Shown: in pieces, positions 1 through 5,350 of the stretch
Layout: each line of letters begins with the position of its first letter
How positions within the stretch are numbered: the first letter of the stretch is position 1
DNA from: Halieaceae bacterium
Lineage (GTDB): Bacteria; Pseudomonadota; Gammaproteobacteria; Pseudomonadales; Halieaceae
Direction: 5' to 3'
DNA length: 5,350 bases
Assembly (NCBI GenBank): GCA_003520285.1
Contig: DOVB01000253.1
Span: 1 to 5,350, forward strand
Position numbers and translations under genes: made by a program
Notes under the pieces: model-generated
Told to the model about the DNA's origin: nothing
The model's input: the letters and a program-made list of their open reading frames with translations, nothing else
The model's database searches: none

Positions 1-1686
1 CTCATGGGTGTTACTTATGTTGCTGTTGCCGCGCAACATCCTTTGGCGCAGCGAGCAGCAGCATCCCAACCCGATCTCGCATCTTTCTTGAAGCAAATCT
101 CGACCGCCAAGATGGCGGAAGCCGATCTCGCAACTGCTGAAAAATTAGGTATGCCGACTGGTTTTACAGCAGTGCATCCACTGACCGGCGAACAAGTCCC
201 AGTTTGGGTGGCCAACTTTGTGCTGATGAGCTACGGCTCTGGTGCGGTTATGGCGGTGCCGGGACATGATCAGCGCGATTGGGAATTTGCGACCAAATAT
301 GGCTTACCTATTGCTCAGGTCATTGAACCGAATGATGACAGTGCGTGTGACATCACTACAGCAGCCTACACACAGCGCGGTCGACTTATTCATTCGGGCG
401 ACTACTCAGGGCTTTCATCAGATCAAGCATTCGATGCCATAGCAGAGGCCTTAAACTCGAAAGGTTGCGGTACAAGGACAGTCCAGTATCGACTTCGCGA
501 CTGGGGTGTATCGCGGCAGCGCTATTGGGGTGCGCCGATTCCCATCATCAACTGCTCAAGCTGCGGCCCTGTAGCCGTGCCCGAGTGCGACTTGCCCGTG
601 GTCTTGCCGACCGATGTCGAGTTCGATGGCATTGGATCGCCGATCAAACAAATGCCAGAGTTTTACAATACCCACTGTCCACGCTGCAAATCGCCGGCAG
701 TCCGGGAGACCGATACCTTCGATACCTTCATGGAATCTTCATGGTATTACGCGCGTTACGCAAGCGCACATAATGACTCGGCAATGCTCGATGCCGACGC
801 TAACTATTGGTTGCCGGTTGATCAATACGTGGGCGGGATCGAACACGCTATCCTGCATCTACTGTACGCTCGGTTCTTCCACAAACTCATGCGTGATGCG
901 GGCCTTGTAACCTCCGATGAACCTTTCAAACGATTGCTCACTCAGGGAATGGTGCTGAAAGACGGCGCCAAAATGAGTAAATCAAAAGGCAACACGGTAG
1001 ATCCACAGGCTCTCATCGATCGCTATGGCGCCGATACAGTGCGTTTATTCAGTATGTTTGCGGCGCCACCAGAGCAGTCTTTAGAGTGGTCAGATGCGGG
1101 CGTAGACGGTGCACATCGATTTTTGAAACGTCTGTGGCGAATGGCCTACGAACATATTGATGCATCGTTTGAAGTGCCCGACAAACCGCTGGAGCCTCAA
1201 GCGGTAAGGCGCAAACTGCATGAAACGATTGCCAAAGTCAGCGATGATTATGGCCGTCGACAAACGTTCAACACTGCAATTGCGGCGGTTATGGAACTCT
1301 GTAACGAGTTGGCGCGCCTGGATCAAAGTCAGCAAGATGCCTATGCGGTGATGCGCGAGGGATTAACTGCTGTGGTCAAACTGCTTGCCCCCATCGTGCC
1401 GCATCTGAGCCATGCACTATGGCTGGCACTCGGATACAAGTCGGATATGACACACGAAACATGGCCGGAAGTGGACCCTAGTGCACTACTCCGTGACACT
1501 CTAGAACTGGTCGTGCAGGTGAATGGCAAAGTCAGAGCAAAAATAGATGTCCCGGTTGACGCCTCTGAAGAAATCGTTCAACAATTGGCTCTCTCTCAAG
1601 ATAACGTACAGCGGTTCATTAAAGAGGTAACAGTGCGTAAAATCATTGTTGTACCGGGCCGACTCGTCAACATTGTGGCTAACTGA
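1..1686 (+). CDS. leuS: Leucyl-tRNA synthetase, C-terminal part (5' end outside window)
   Basis: Class I aminoacyl-tRNA synthetase that charges tRNA-Leu with leucine in the cytoplasm and edits mischarged tRNA. The frame is open from base 1 to a TGA at 1684-1686 (561 residues). It begins inside the CP1 editing domain, by alignment from memory just after the threonine-rich TTRPDT motif, so about 250 N-terminal residues, including the HIGH motif, are missing. Visible in order: the editing-site GHDQRD (262-279), whose last Asp is the conserved amino-group binder; [11 protein letters not shown] (499-531); a zinc-ribbon-like pair, CSSC (553-564) and CPRC (676-687); [11 protein letters not shown]; the catalytic KMSKS loop (970-984); the anticodon-binding helical region; and the C-terminal [11 protein letters not shown] tRNA-binding module. 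Only GMVLKDGA precedes KMSKS, so the leucine-specific insertion of E. coli LeuRS (about 47 residues) is absent, which accounts for the shorter length. The stop overlaps the lptE start. Confidence 0.98.
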   Translation, partial: LMGVTYVAVAAQHPLAQRAAASQPDLASFLKQISTAKMAEADLATAEKLGMPTGFTAVHPLTGEQVPVWVANFVLMSYGSGAVMAVPGHDQRDWEFATKYGLPIAQVIEPNDDSACDITTAAYTQRGRLIHSGDYSGLSSDQAFDAIAEALNSKGCGTRTVQYRLRDWGVSRQRYWGAPIPIINCSSCGPVAVPECDLPVVLPTDVEFDGIGSPIKQMPEFYNTHCPRCKSPAVRETDTFDTFMESSWYYARYASAHNDSAMLDADANYWLPVDQYVGGIEHAILHLLYARFFHKLMRDAGLVTSDEPFKRLLTQGMVLKDGAKMSKSKGNTVDPQALIDRYGADTVRLFSMFAAPPEQSLEWSDAGVDGAHRFLKRLWRMAYEHIDASFEVPDKPLEPQAVRRKLHETIAKVSDDYGRRQTFNTAIAAVMELCNELARLDQSQQDAYAVMREGLTAVVKLLAPIVPHLSHALWLALGYKSDMTHETWPEVDPSALLRDTLELVVQVNGKVRAKIDVPVDASEEIVQQLALSQDNVQRFIKEVTVRKIIVVPGRLVNIVAN

Positions 1687-2222
1687 TGACCTTTTTAGTG
1701 CGTTTAACGGTGGTACTCTTGGTAGCGGTTGTCGGTGGCTGTGGTTTCCAGCTTCGTGGCCAGGTTGAAGGGAATCGAGTCAACCCTGAATCCCAAGTGG
1801 GCATCCGGGTAGTGGGATTAAGTCCGTACAGTGAGTTTGCAACCCAGCTCAACAGCTCGCTTGCGGCTGCGGGAATTAATAGCGGCTCAGATGCTGATCT
1901 CACCCTTATTGTTAAGCCAGTTGAATTCAGCCAAAACACGCTCACTGTGGGTGAGTCTCTGCGAATTGCTGATTATGATATCCGCGGACAAGTCCGCTAC
2001 CAGCTGATCTTTCGTGACGACCCCAACACCGCGATCAATGAAATGGCCGCGAGCGATGAGTTCGAGCGAATTATCGAAGCCTCGCAACGACTTGAATATG
2101 ATCCGGAAGCACCACTCGCAAGCCGTACTGAACGAGATCTGATCGAACGAGAACTGCAACAAGAACTCGCGAATCGACTCACCCAGCGAGTCGCTCTGCG
2201 CATTCGCGCCATTGGGTCGTAA
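1686..2222 (+). CDS. lptE: LPS-assembly lipoprotein LptE
   Basis: Outer-membrane lipoprotein that plugs the LptD barrel and helps insert LPS into the outer leaflet (older name RlpB). The 178-residue product starts with a short lipoprotein signal peptide: an Arg at residue 6, a hydrophobic stretch and a lipobox VGGC with the lipidated Cys at residue 19 (codon 1740-1742). This is followed by GFQLRG, the usual start of the mature protein in this family (CGFxLRG). The rest has the expected beta/alpha pattern with a C-terminal amphipathic helix rich in Glu, Arg and Gln. E. coli LptE is slightly longer (193 residues) because of a low-complexity tail missing here. The start is fixed by the signal peptide and by the TGATG overlap with leuS. 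No strong Shine-Dalgarno is visible, so translational coupling to leuS is likely. The position between leuS and holA is the classic one. Confidence 0.95.
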   Translation: MTFLVRLTVVLLVAVVGGCGFQLRGQVEGNRVNPESQVGIRVVGLSPYSEFATQLNSSLAAAGINSGSDADLTLIVKPVEFSQNTLTVGESLRIADYDIRGQVRYQLIFRDDPNTAINEMAASDEFERIIEASQRLEYDPEAPLASRTERDLIERELQQELANRLTQRVALRIRAIGS

Positions 2223-3241
2223 TGCAGATTTACCCCAATACGCTCGAACAGCACCTGTCGGGTAACTTACTCCCGGTTTATTTGGTATCCGGTAACGAAC
2301 CACTCCAGCTGCAAGAATGCTGCGACGCTATCCGGCAAGCGGCAAGACGACGTGGCTTTGAAGAACGTCTTATCCATCAGGCCGATAACACGAGTTTTCG
2401 ATGGGACGATTTTAGTGCCGAGTCTAATGCACTCTCTTTGTTTGCATCGCAACGTATTATCGAATTGCGGTTGGGGACTAAAAAAGCAGGCAAAGAAGGT
2501 GGTGCGGCTCTGACTGAATATTGCTCACGCTGCGAGCCTGATGGTGATATTTTATTGGTCACGATAGATCAACTCGATAAGGCAAGCCTCAATAGTCAAT
2601 GGGCGCAAAGCATCGATCAGATTGGTGGCATCATTCGCCTGTGGCCGATCGAGAAACAACAACTACCGCAATGGGTAGAGAACCGAATAAAACTGGCTGG
2701 GTTGAGCATTGAGCCAGAGGCGCTGACCATATTAGCCGATAGAGTAGAAGGCAACTTGCTAGCCGCAGCACAAGACATCGAAAAACTAAAACTCTATACG
2801 GCTGATAACAATATCATCACTGTTCAAACCGTGATGGAAGCGGTGACAGACAGTGCCCGCTTTAATGTATATGACCTAGCCGACACGCTGCTTGCAGGTC
2901 ATGCCTCGCAGTCCGTTCGGATGCTTAAAGGGCTTCATGATGAGGGCACCGAAGCCATGGCCATTCATTGGGTGATCACTCGCGAGATTCATCTGCTTCT
3001 TGATATTCAGTCAAGCGTGCACGCTGGGGTCTCGTTATCTCAAGCACTGATGCAAAACCGAGTTTGGAAAACACGGCAACGAGTGGTTGAAACGGCAGTG
3101 AAGCGCCTGTCAAAAAAACGGTTAGAACGTGCGGTGTCACTGCTGGCTGACGCTGATCAATCCATTAAAGGGATCAAGCATGATGACCCCTGGCAACTCT
3201 ACGAAAAAATAGCTGTTAACCTCAAACAAGCCAATCGCTAA
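2222..3241 (+). CDS. holA: DNA polymerase III delta subunit (clamp loader)
   Basis: The delta subunit of the DNA polymerase III clamp-loader complex opens the beta sliding clamp so that it can be loaded at primer-template junctions. The 339-residue product is close to the E. coli length (343) and resembles it along its whole length: an N-terminal YPNTLEQHL and YLVSGNEPLQLQE; the beta-clamp-binding loop ALSLFASQR with the wedge residues Leu71, Leu73 and Phe74 at the same numbering as in E. coli; a central LPQWVENRIK and EGNLLAAAQDIEKL (AAA+ lid region); and a C-terminal helical collar domain with NRVWKTRQR. Like other delta proteins it has no Walker A motif and is not expected to hydrolyse ATP. 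The start codon overlaps the lptE stop (TAATG) and no independent ribosome binding site is evident, so translation is probably coupled to lptE. Confidence 0.97.
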   Translation: MQIYPNTLEQHLSGNLLPVYLVSGNEPLQLQECCDAIRQAARRRGFEERLIHQADNTSFRWDDFSAESNALSLFASQRIIELRLGTKKAGKEGGAALTEYCSRCEPDGDILLVTIDQLDKASLNSQWAQSIDQIGGIIRLWPIEKQQLPQWVENRIKLAGLSIEPEALTILADRVEGNLLAAAQDIEKLKLYTADNNIITVQTVMEAVTDSARFNVYDLADTLLAGHASQSVRMLKGLHDEGTEAMAIHWVITREIHLLLDIQSSVHAGVSLSQALMQNRVWKTRQRVVETAVKRLSKKRLERAVSLLADADQSIKGIKHDDPWQLYEKIAVNLKQANR

Positions 3242-3243
3242 TT

Positions 3244-3248
3244 AAGGA
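3244..3248 (+). promoter_or_regulatory. Ribosome binding site of the DUF1993 gene
   Basis: AAGGA lies 5 bases before the ATG at 3254, in the 12-base gap after holA. Unlike lptE and holA, which rely on overlapping stop/start codons, this gene has its own good Shine-Dalgarno sequence. That supports the chosen start and suggests its translation is not strictly coupled to holA. Confidence 0.75.
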
Positions 3249-3253
3249 ACCAC

Positions 3254-3781
3254 ATGAGTCTCTCATTCTATGATGCTACGGTGAAACCCCTGATCGCCAC
3301 GATCAAAAATTTACAACGCGTGATGAAAGTCGGTCAACGACACATCACCGAGCAATCTCTTGACGAGCAGGCGCTTCTAAACGCCCAGCTATTTCACGAT
3401 ATGTTTGATTTACGCACCCAAATATTTGCGGTCCAGATGCTGGCCGGGCATCAAGGAGCCCTTCGTATCGCGGGAATAAGCCCGACAGCAACCGGGGCAA
3501 TCGAGAGTTTTGCTGATGTAGATGCCACCCTCGTCACTCTACTCGATGACCTCAAGAGGATTGATGCGGAGGCATATGAGCATCGTATGAACGAACCAGT
3601 ACAATGCGATCTTCCCATCGGGTCTGCTCACTTTAATACCGCATTAGAGCACATGCAGCAGTGGGTCATGCCCCACACCTTCTTTCATGTGACCACGGCT
3701 TATAATATTTTGCGACACAAAGGCGTGCCTCTGGGTAAAAGCGATTTTTTAGGTATGGTTAACATGCGCCTAGAAAAATAA
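3254..3781 (+). CDS. DUF1993 family protein (DinB-like four-helix bundle)
   Basis: A 175-residue, probably cytoplasmic protein with no signal peptide or membrane segment. The layout matches the DUF1993 family: a start of the type MSxSxYxATV, an early helix, LFHDMFDLRTQI (around residues 46-57, equivalent to the family's LxPDMFPL), then LAGHQGALRIAG, and the C-terminal signature FFHVTTAYNILRHKG followed by LGKSDFLG. His145, Tyr150 and His155 fall in this signature. DUF1993 is related to the DinB/YfiT-like metal-binding helical bundles, so His48 and His145 could be metal ligands; this is inference. No biochemical function is established for the family that I can cite. It lies 12 bases after holA and could be read through from the leuS-lptE-holA transcript. 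A candidate terminator follows it. Confidence 0.88.
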   Translation: MSLSFYDATVKPLIATIKNLQRVMKVGQRHITEQSLDEQALLNAQLFHDMFDLRTQIFAVQMLAGHQGALRIAGISPTATGAIESFADVDATLVTLLDDLKRIDAEAYEHRMNEPVQCDLPIGSAHFNTALEHMQQWVMPHTFFHVTTAYNILRHKGVPLGKSDFLGMVNMRLEK

Positions 3782-3803
3782 AACGCGTCTCTTAAGAATA
3801 CTT

Positions 3804-3856
3804 GTCAGGATATGTCGCCTATAACGACACATCCTGGCGATCACCCTCATTTTTTT
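3804..3856 (+). terminator. Candidate transcription terminator after the DUF1993 gene
   Basis: The arms 3806-3817 (CAGGATATGTCG) and 3825-3836 (CGACACATCCTG) form a 12-base-pair stem with one A-C mismatch and a 7-base loop. A G-T and a G-C pair at 3804-3805/3837-3838 extend it. A run of seven T follows at 3850-3856, but 11 bases separate the stem from this run. In a standard Rho-independent terminator the T-tract follows the stem directly, so termination may be weak, or the hairpin may protect the mRNA 3' end instead. Its place between a housekeeping cluster and an SOS-controlled unit suits a terminator. Confidence 0.4.
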
Positions 3857-3867
3857 AATACAAAGCC

Positions 3868-3896
3868 TTGATCTCAGTCTCGAACTAAAATACTGT
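3868..3896 (+). promoter_or_regulatory. Candidate sigma-70 promoter of imuA
   Basis: TTGATC at 3868-3873 (4 of 6 to the -35 consensus) lies 17 bases before TACTGT at 3891-3896 (3 of 6 to the -10 consensus), which is the left half of the LexA box. A better -10 by sequence, TAAAAT at 3886-3891 (5 of 6), lacks a -35 at normal spacing. In both readings LexA bound at 3891-3910 would block polymerase binding or escape. The exact promoter is uncertain; its presence near the LexA box is inferred. Confidence 0.45.
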
Positions 3897-3910
3897 ACAA
3901 ACATACAGTA
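3891..3910. promoter_or_regulatory. LexA operator (SOS box)
   Basis: The site reads TACTGT, eight bases, ACAGTA, fitting the gammaproteobacterial LexA consensus (CTGT-N8-ACAG with TA flanks). The dyad extends to two perfect 9-base arms, AATACTGTA at 3889-3897 and TACAGTATT at 3904-3912, around a 6-base centre, CAAACA. It lies 49 bases upstream of the imuA start in the only sizeable non-coding gap of the window. LexA should repress here and be released when RecA filaments trigger its self-cleavage after DNA damage. It differs from the GTAC-N4-GTGC type of site reported for the second LexA of Pseudomonas putida. Confidence 0.93.
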
Positions 3911-3949
3911 TTAATAGGGTCGGTAATTGCCCCCCTAGCACAACGAAAC

Positions 3950-3954
3950 GAGGT
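3950..3954 (+). promoter_or_regulatory. Ribosome binding site of imuA
   Basis: GAGGT lies 5 bases before the ATG at 3960. It is the clearest Shine-Dalgarno of the second unit and fixes the imuA start. Confidence 0.75.
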
Positions 3955-3959
3955 CACTC

Positions 3960-4664
3960 ATGAATGCATTACTCGAACACGTTATTCAGCGCCAAGATAC
4001 CTGGTTAGGCGGATTTAATCATGGCGAGATCAATGTCAGCACTTATCGCCGCTGCCGAAGTACCGGCTACCCAACTTTAGATGCTGTCTTAACCGGCGGC
4101 GGCTGGCCCTTAGGAAATACCATCGAAATGCTGAGCGATAGCTATGGGCTAGGGTCTATGGGCACTTTTTTACCCATTATGCGGACGCTATCTGAGCGCG
4201 ATCAGTGGCAAGCCTTCATCAATCCGCCCTGCACCCCTTACGCACCTCTACTTGAGGCACGCGATATCCCTACAGAGCAAGTGCTCATCGTGCACACAGC
4301 TTCCAAGAAAGATATCCTCTGGAGCACCGAACAAGCCATTAAAAACAACACTTGCGCCACAGTGTTCGCCTGGCTTGGCGAGCATCAGTACAGCTATGCC
4401 GAGCTGCGTAAACTGCAACTCGCCGCAACTGAACACGATAACCTTATCGTACTATTTCGGCCATTAAAGGCCGCCCAAGATCACGCGCCCGCCTGCTTGC
4501 GTTTAAAGACAGTGGCCTATCGAGAATTTGAAATCATCAAGCAACGCGGCGGTAAACAACAGATTCAGGTAAACTTGCCGGTAACAGACGACCTGCCAAA
4601 TCAACCACAGCTGTGGGAATTGCCGGTCAACACGCCAGAGGCAGCGATTGTGACAGTTGCCTAA
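3960..4664 (+). CDS. imuA: Translesion-synthesis accessory protein ImuA (SulA/RecA-like)
   Basis: ImuA is the first component of the SOS-induced ImuA-ImuB-DnaE2 (ImuC) mutagenesis machinery, where it works with the pseudo-polymerase ImuB and the error-prone replicative-type polymerase. The 234-residue product has the family pattern: an N-terminal helix with the conserved Trp (W15), then STGYPTLDAVLTGGGWPLG and TIEML (about 34-58), a central FINPPCTPYAP (86-96), VLIVHTASKKDILWSTEQ and a Cys-Ala-Thr-Val strand, and a late LRLKTVAYREFEI with KQRGGKQ. The fold is RecA/SulA-like, but the position of the P-loop (residues 59-67, SDSYGLGSM) has no GKT/GKS, so ATP hydrolysis is not expected. The start follows a good ribosome binding site and a consensus LexA box. 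Databases often call such proteins SulA-like; the following imuB makes a true cell-division inhibitor unlikely. Confidence 0.87.
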   Translation: MNALLEHVIQRQDTWLGGFNHGEINVSTYRRCRSTGYPTLDAVLTGGGWPLGNTIEMLSDSYGLGSMGTFLPIMRTLSERDQWQAFINPPCTPYAPLLEARDIPTEQVLIVHTASKKDILWSTEQAIKNNTCATVFAWLGEHQYSYAELRKLQLAATEHDNLIVLFRPLKAAQDHAPACLRLKTVAYREFEIIKQRGGKQQIQVNLPVTDDLPNQPQLWELPVNTPEAAIVTVA

Positions 4665-4680
4665 GTAAAGCGAGCAAGAT

Positions 4681-4893
4681 ATGAGCGATCAGTGGCTAAC
4701 AGACTATGGCGTGACGATTGGAGTTGGAGCACTAATCCTCTTCATGGTCTTCATCGTTTGGGATTTAGCCAAAAGAAGTCATGCCGGAAAGTTTGGCACC
4801 ATGATTCTGTATATTGCGCTCGCGATGGGTGTCTTCGGGTTTCTCATCAAGATTATTATCGGTTATCTCCTGAATAACGCATCTGGTCAGTAA
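4681..4893 (+). CDS. DUF2788-type small two-helix inner-membrane protein
   Basis: A 70-residue protein with two hydrophobic helices, about residues 10-27 and 40-63, joined by a short basic loop, WDLAKRSHAGKFG. Positively charged Lys31, Arg32, His34 and Lys37 in the loop and Asp3/Asp8 at the N-terminus predict a hairpin in the inner membrane with the loop in the cytoplasm and both ends in the periplasm. The phrase FIVWDLAKRS-AGKFGT followed by GFLIK matches what I recall of the DUF2788 family of Pseudomonas and relatives. The function of that family is unknown. It starts 16 bases after the imuA stop and ends 22 bases before imuB, with only weak ribosome-binding matches and no room for a convincing separate promoter, so it is probably co-transcribed with imuA and imuB under the LexA box. 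Confidence 0.85.
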   Translation: MSDQWLTDYGVTIGVGALILFMVFIVWDLAKRSHAGKFGTMILYIALAMGVFGFLIKIIIGYLLNNASGQ

Positions 4894-4915
4894 TACCAAC
4901 AGAGCTTCAACAATC

Positions 4916-5350
4916 ATGTGGTTATGTATTCGACTGCCTCGTTGGGCATTAGATTGCCTTCATACTGAGTCTTCGGCCGCAGCTGTTATCGATAAACAAT
5001 GCATTGTTTGCATCAACAGGGCTGCCTACGATCTGGGTATTCGAACTCAGCAGAGCTTAGCACATGCCTTGCAATTAGCCGGCACAGACACTGTTCTGTG
5101 GCTCCCAAGAGACACGGTCAAAGAAACAAACGGCCTAGATGCTTTAATCAGCTGGGCTTACCGCTACACACCCACGCTATACTGCGATTTTGGTCACAAC
5201 GTGCTGTTGAAAATCGGACCTAGCCTAAGGCTATTTAAAGGTGTCGAAAACTTACTCAACCACCTACAAACTGACTTAGCGCATCATCTTTATGACTACC
5301 GCCTCGGGGTTTCTCAGTCACCGATCCGCGCCTGGCTGGCGAGCTTTCTA
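4916..5350 (+). CDS. imuB: Y-family-like pseudo-polymerase ImuB, N-terminal part (3' end outside window)
   Basis: ImuB is a Y-family DNA polymerase homologue that has lost catalysis and acts as a hub linking ImuA, DnaE2 and the beta clamp during mutagenic lesion bypass. The ATG at 4916 opens a frame that runs without a stop for 145 codons to the right edge. The start MWLCIRLPRWALD fits the ImuB N-terminus (W-x-C-I-x-L-P-x-x-A-L-D) where active enzymes such as DinB have DMDxFF. Then come NRAAYDLGIRTQQSLAHALQL, WAYRYTPTLYCD, VLLKIGPSLRLFKG and YRLGVSQSPIRAWLA, all in family order. The DE pair of the active-site SLDEAYLDV motif appears as His-Asn (GHNVLLKI), so metal-ion catalysis is not expected. 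AGAG at 4901-4904 is a weak, distant ribosome binding site. The fingers, little-finger domain and clamp-binding tail lie outside the window. Confidence 0.9.
   Translation, partial: MWLCIRLPRWALDCLHTESSAAAVIDKQCIVCINRAAYDLGIRTQQSLAHALQLAGTDTVLWLPRDTVKETNGLDALISWAYRYTPTLYCDFGHNVLLKIGPSLRLFKGVENLLNHLQTDLAHHLYDYRLGVSQSPIRAWLASFL

Noticed and set aside
465..910. Two overlapping open frames of about 100 codons on the plus strand inside leuS
   Set aside because: They lie in other frames within the conserved LeuRS catalytic region, and their products are low-quality Arg/Ser/Cys-rich sequence typical of shadow frames.
1887..2303. 138-codon open frame on the minus strand across lptE and the start of holA
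   Set aside because: It is antisense to two well-supported genes, its product resembles no family I know, and it has no matching context.
3960..4664. Reading the imuA product as SulA, the cell-division inhibitor
   Set aside because: The length, the TGYPTLDAVL/GGGWP motif and the downstream imuB fit ImuA; SulA is shorter and is not part of such a cassette.
4692..4877. 61-codon plus-strand open frame inside the small membrane-protein gene
   Set aside because: It is a frame-shifted shadow; the overlapping 70-residue frame has two clean membrane helices and the DUF2788-like signature.
5082..5100. ACAGA...TCTGT inverted repeat inside imuB, considered as a second LexA site
   Set aside because: The half-sites have the wrong orientation and spacing for CTGT-N8-ACAG, and it lies within coding sequence.
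4999..5223. 74-codon plus-strand open frame near the right edge
   Set aside because: It overlaps the imuB frame, which has clear family motifs throughout this stretch; the alternative product is unrecognisable.
1..5350. CRISPR arrays, tRNA or rRNA genes, insertion sequences or phage attachment sites
   Set aside because: No regularly spaced repeats, cloverleaf-like sequence, transposase motifs or direct-repeat boundaries were seen on either strand.

Overview
The window is a stretch of a Gram-negative, most likely gammaproteobacterial, chromosome with every gene on the + strand. Three things point there: the leuS-lptE-holA order with single-base stop/start overlaps, which is characteristic of that class; an LPS-export lipoprotein, which implies an outer membrane with LPS; and a textbook gammaproteobacterial-type LexA box. 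Base composition looks balanced (about half GC by eye). Genus cannot be assigned from this sequence.

Layout. Positions 1-1686 hold the C-terminal two thirds of leucyl-tRNA synthetase (leuS), open at the left edge. The LPS-assembly lipoprotein lptE (1686-2222) overlaps leuS by one base, and holA (2222-3241, clamp-loader delta subunit) overlaps lptE by one base. Twelve bases later, behind a good ribosome binding site, comes a DUF1993-family protein (3254-3781). A 178-base non-coding gap (3782-3959) holds an imperfect hairpin with an offset T-tract (possible terminator) and, at 3891-3910, a consensus LexA/SOS box inside a longer perfect dyad. The second unit then starts: imuA (3960-4664), a 70-residue two-helix membrane protein of the DUF2788 type (4681-4893), and the 5' part of imuB (4916 to the right edge). 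The imuB open frame runs off the window.

How they work together. The left block is housekeeping: tRNA charging, outer-membrane biogenesis and replication clamp loading. The right block looks like a DNA-damage-inducible mutagenesis cassette. ImuA and ImuB are known accessory factors for the error-prone polymerase DnaE2 (ImuC), whose gene would be expected just beyond the right edge. The two least ordinary features are the membrane-protein gene lying between imuA and imuB, which would place it under SOS control, and a LeuRS that lacks the leucine-specific insertion found next to KMSKS in E. coli and Pseudomonas. The imuA/imuB system itself is already described; only the gene arrangement here is potentially new.
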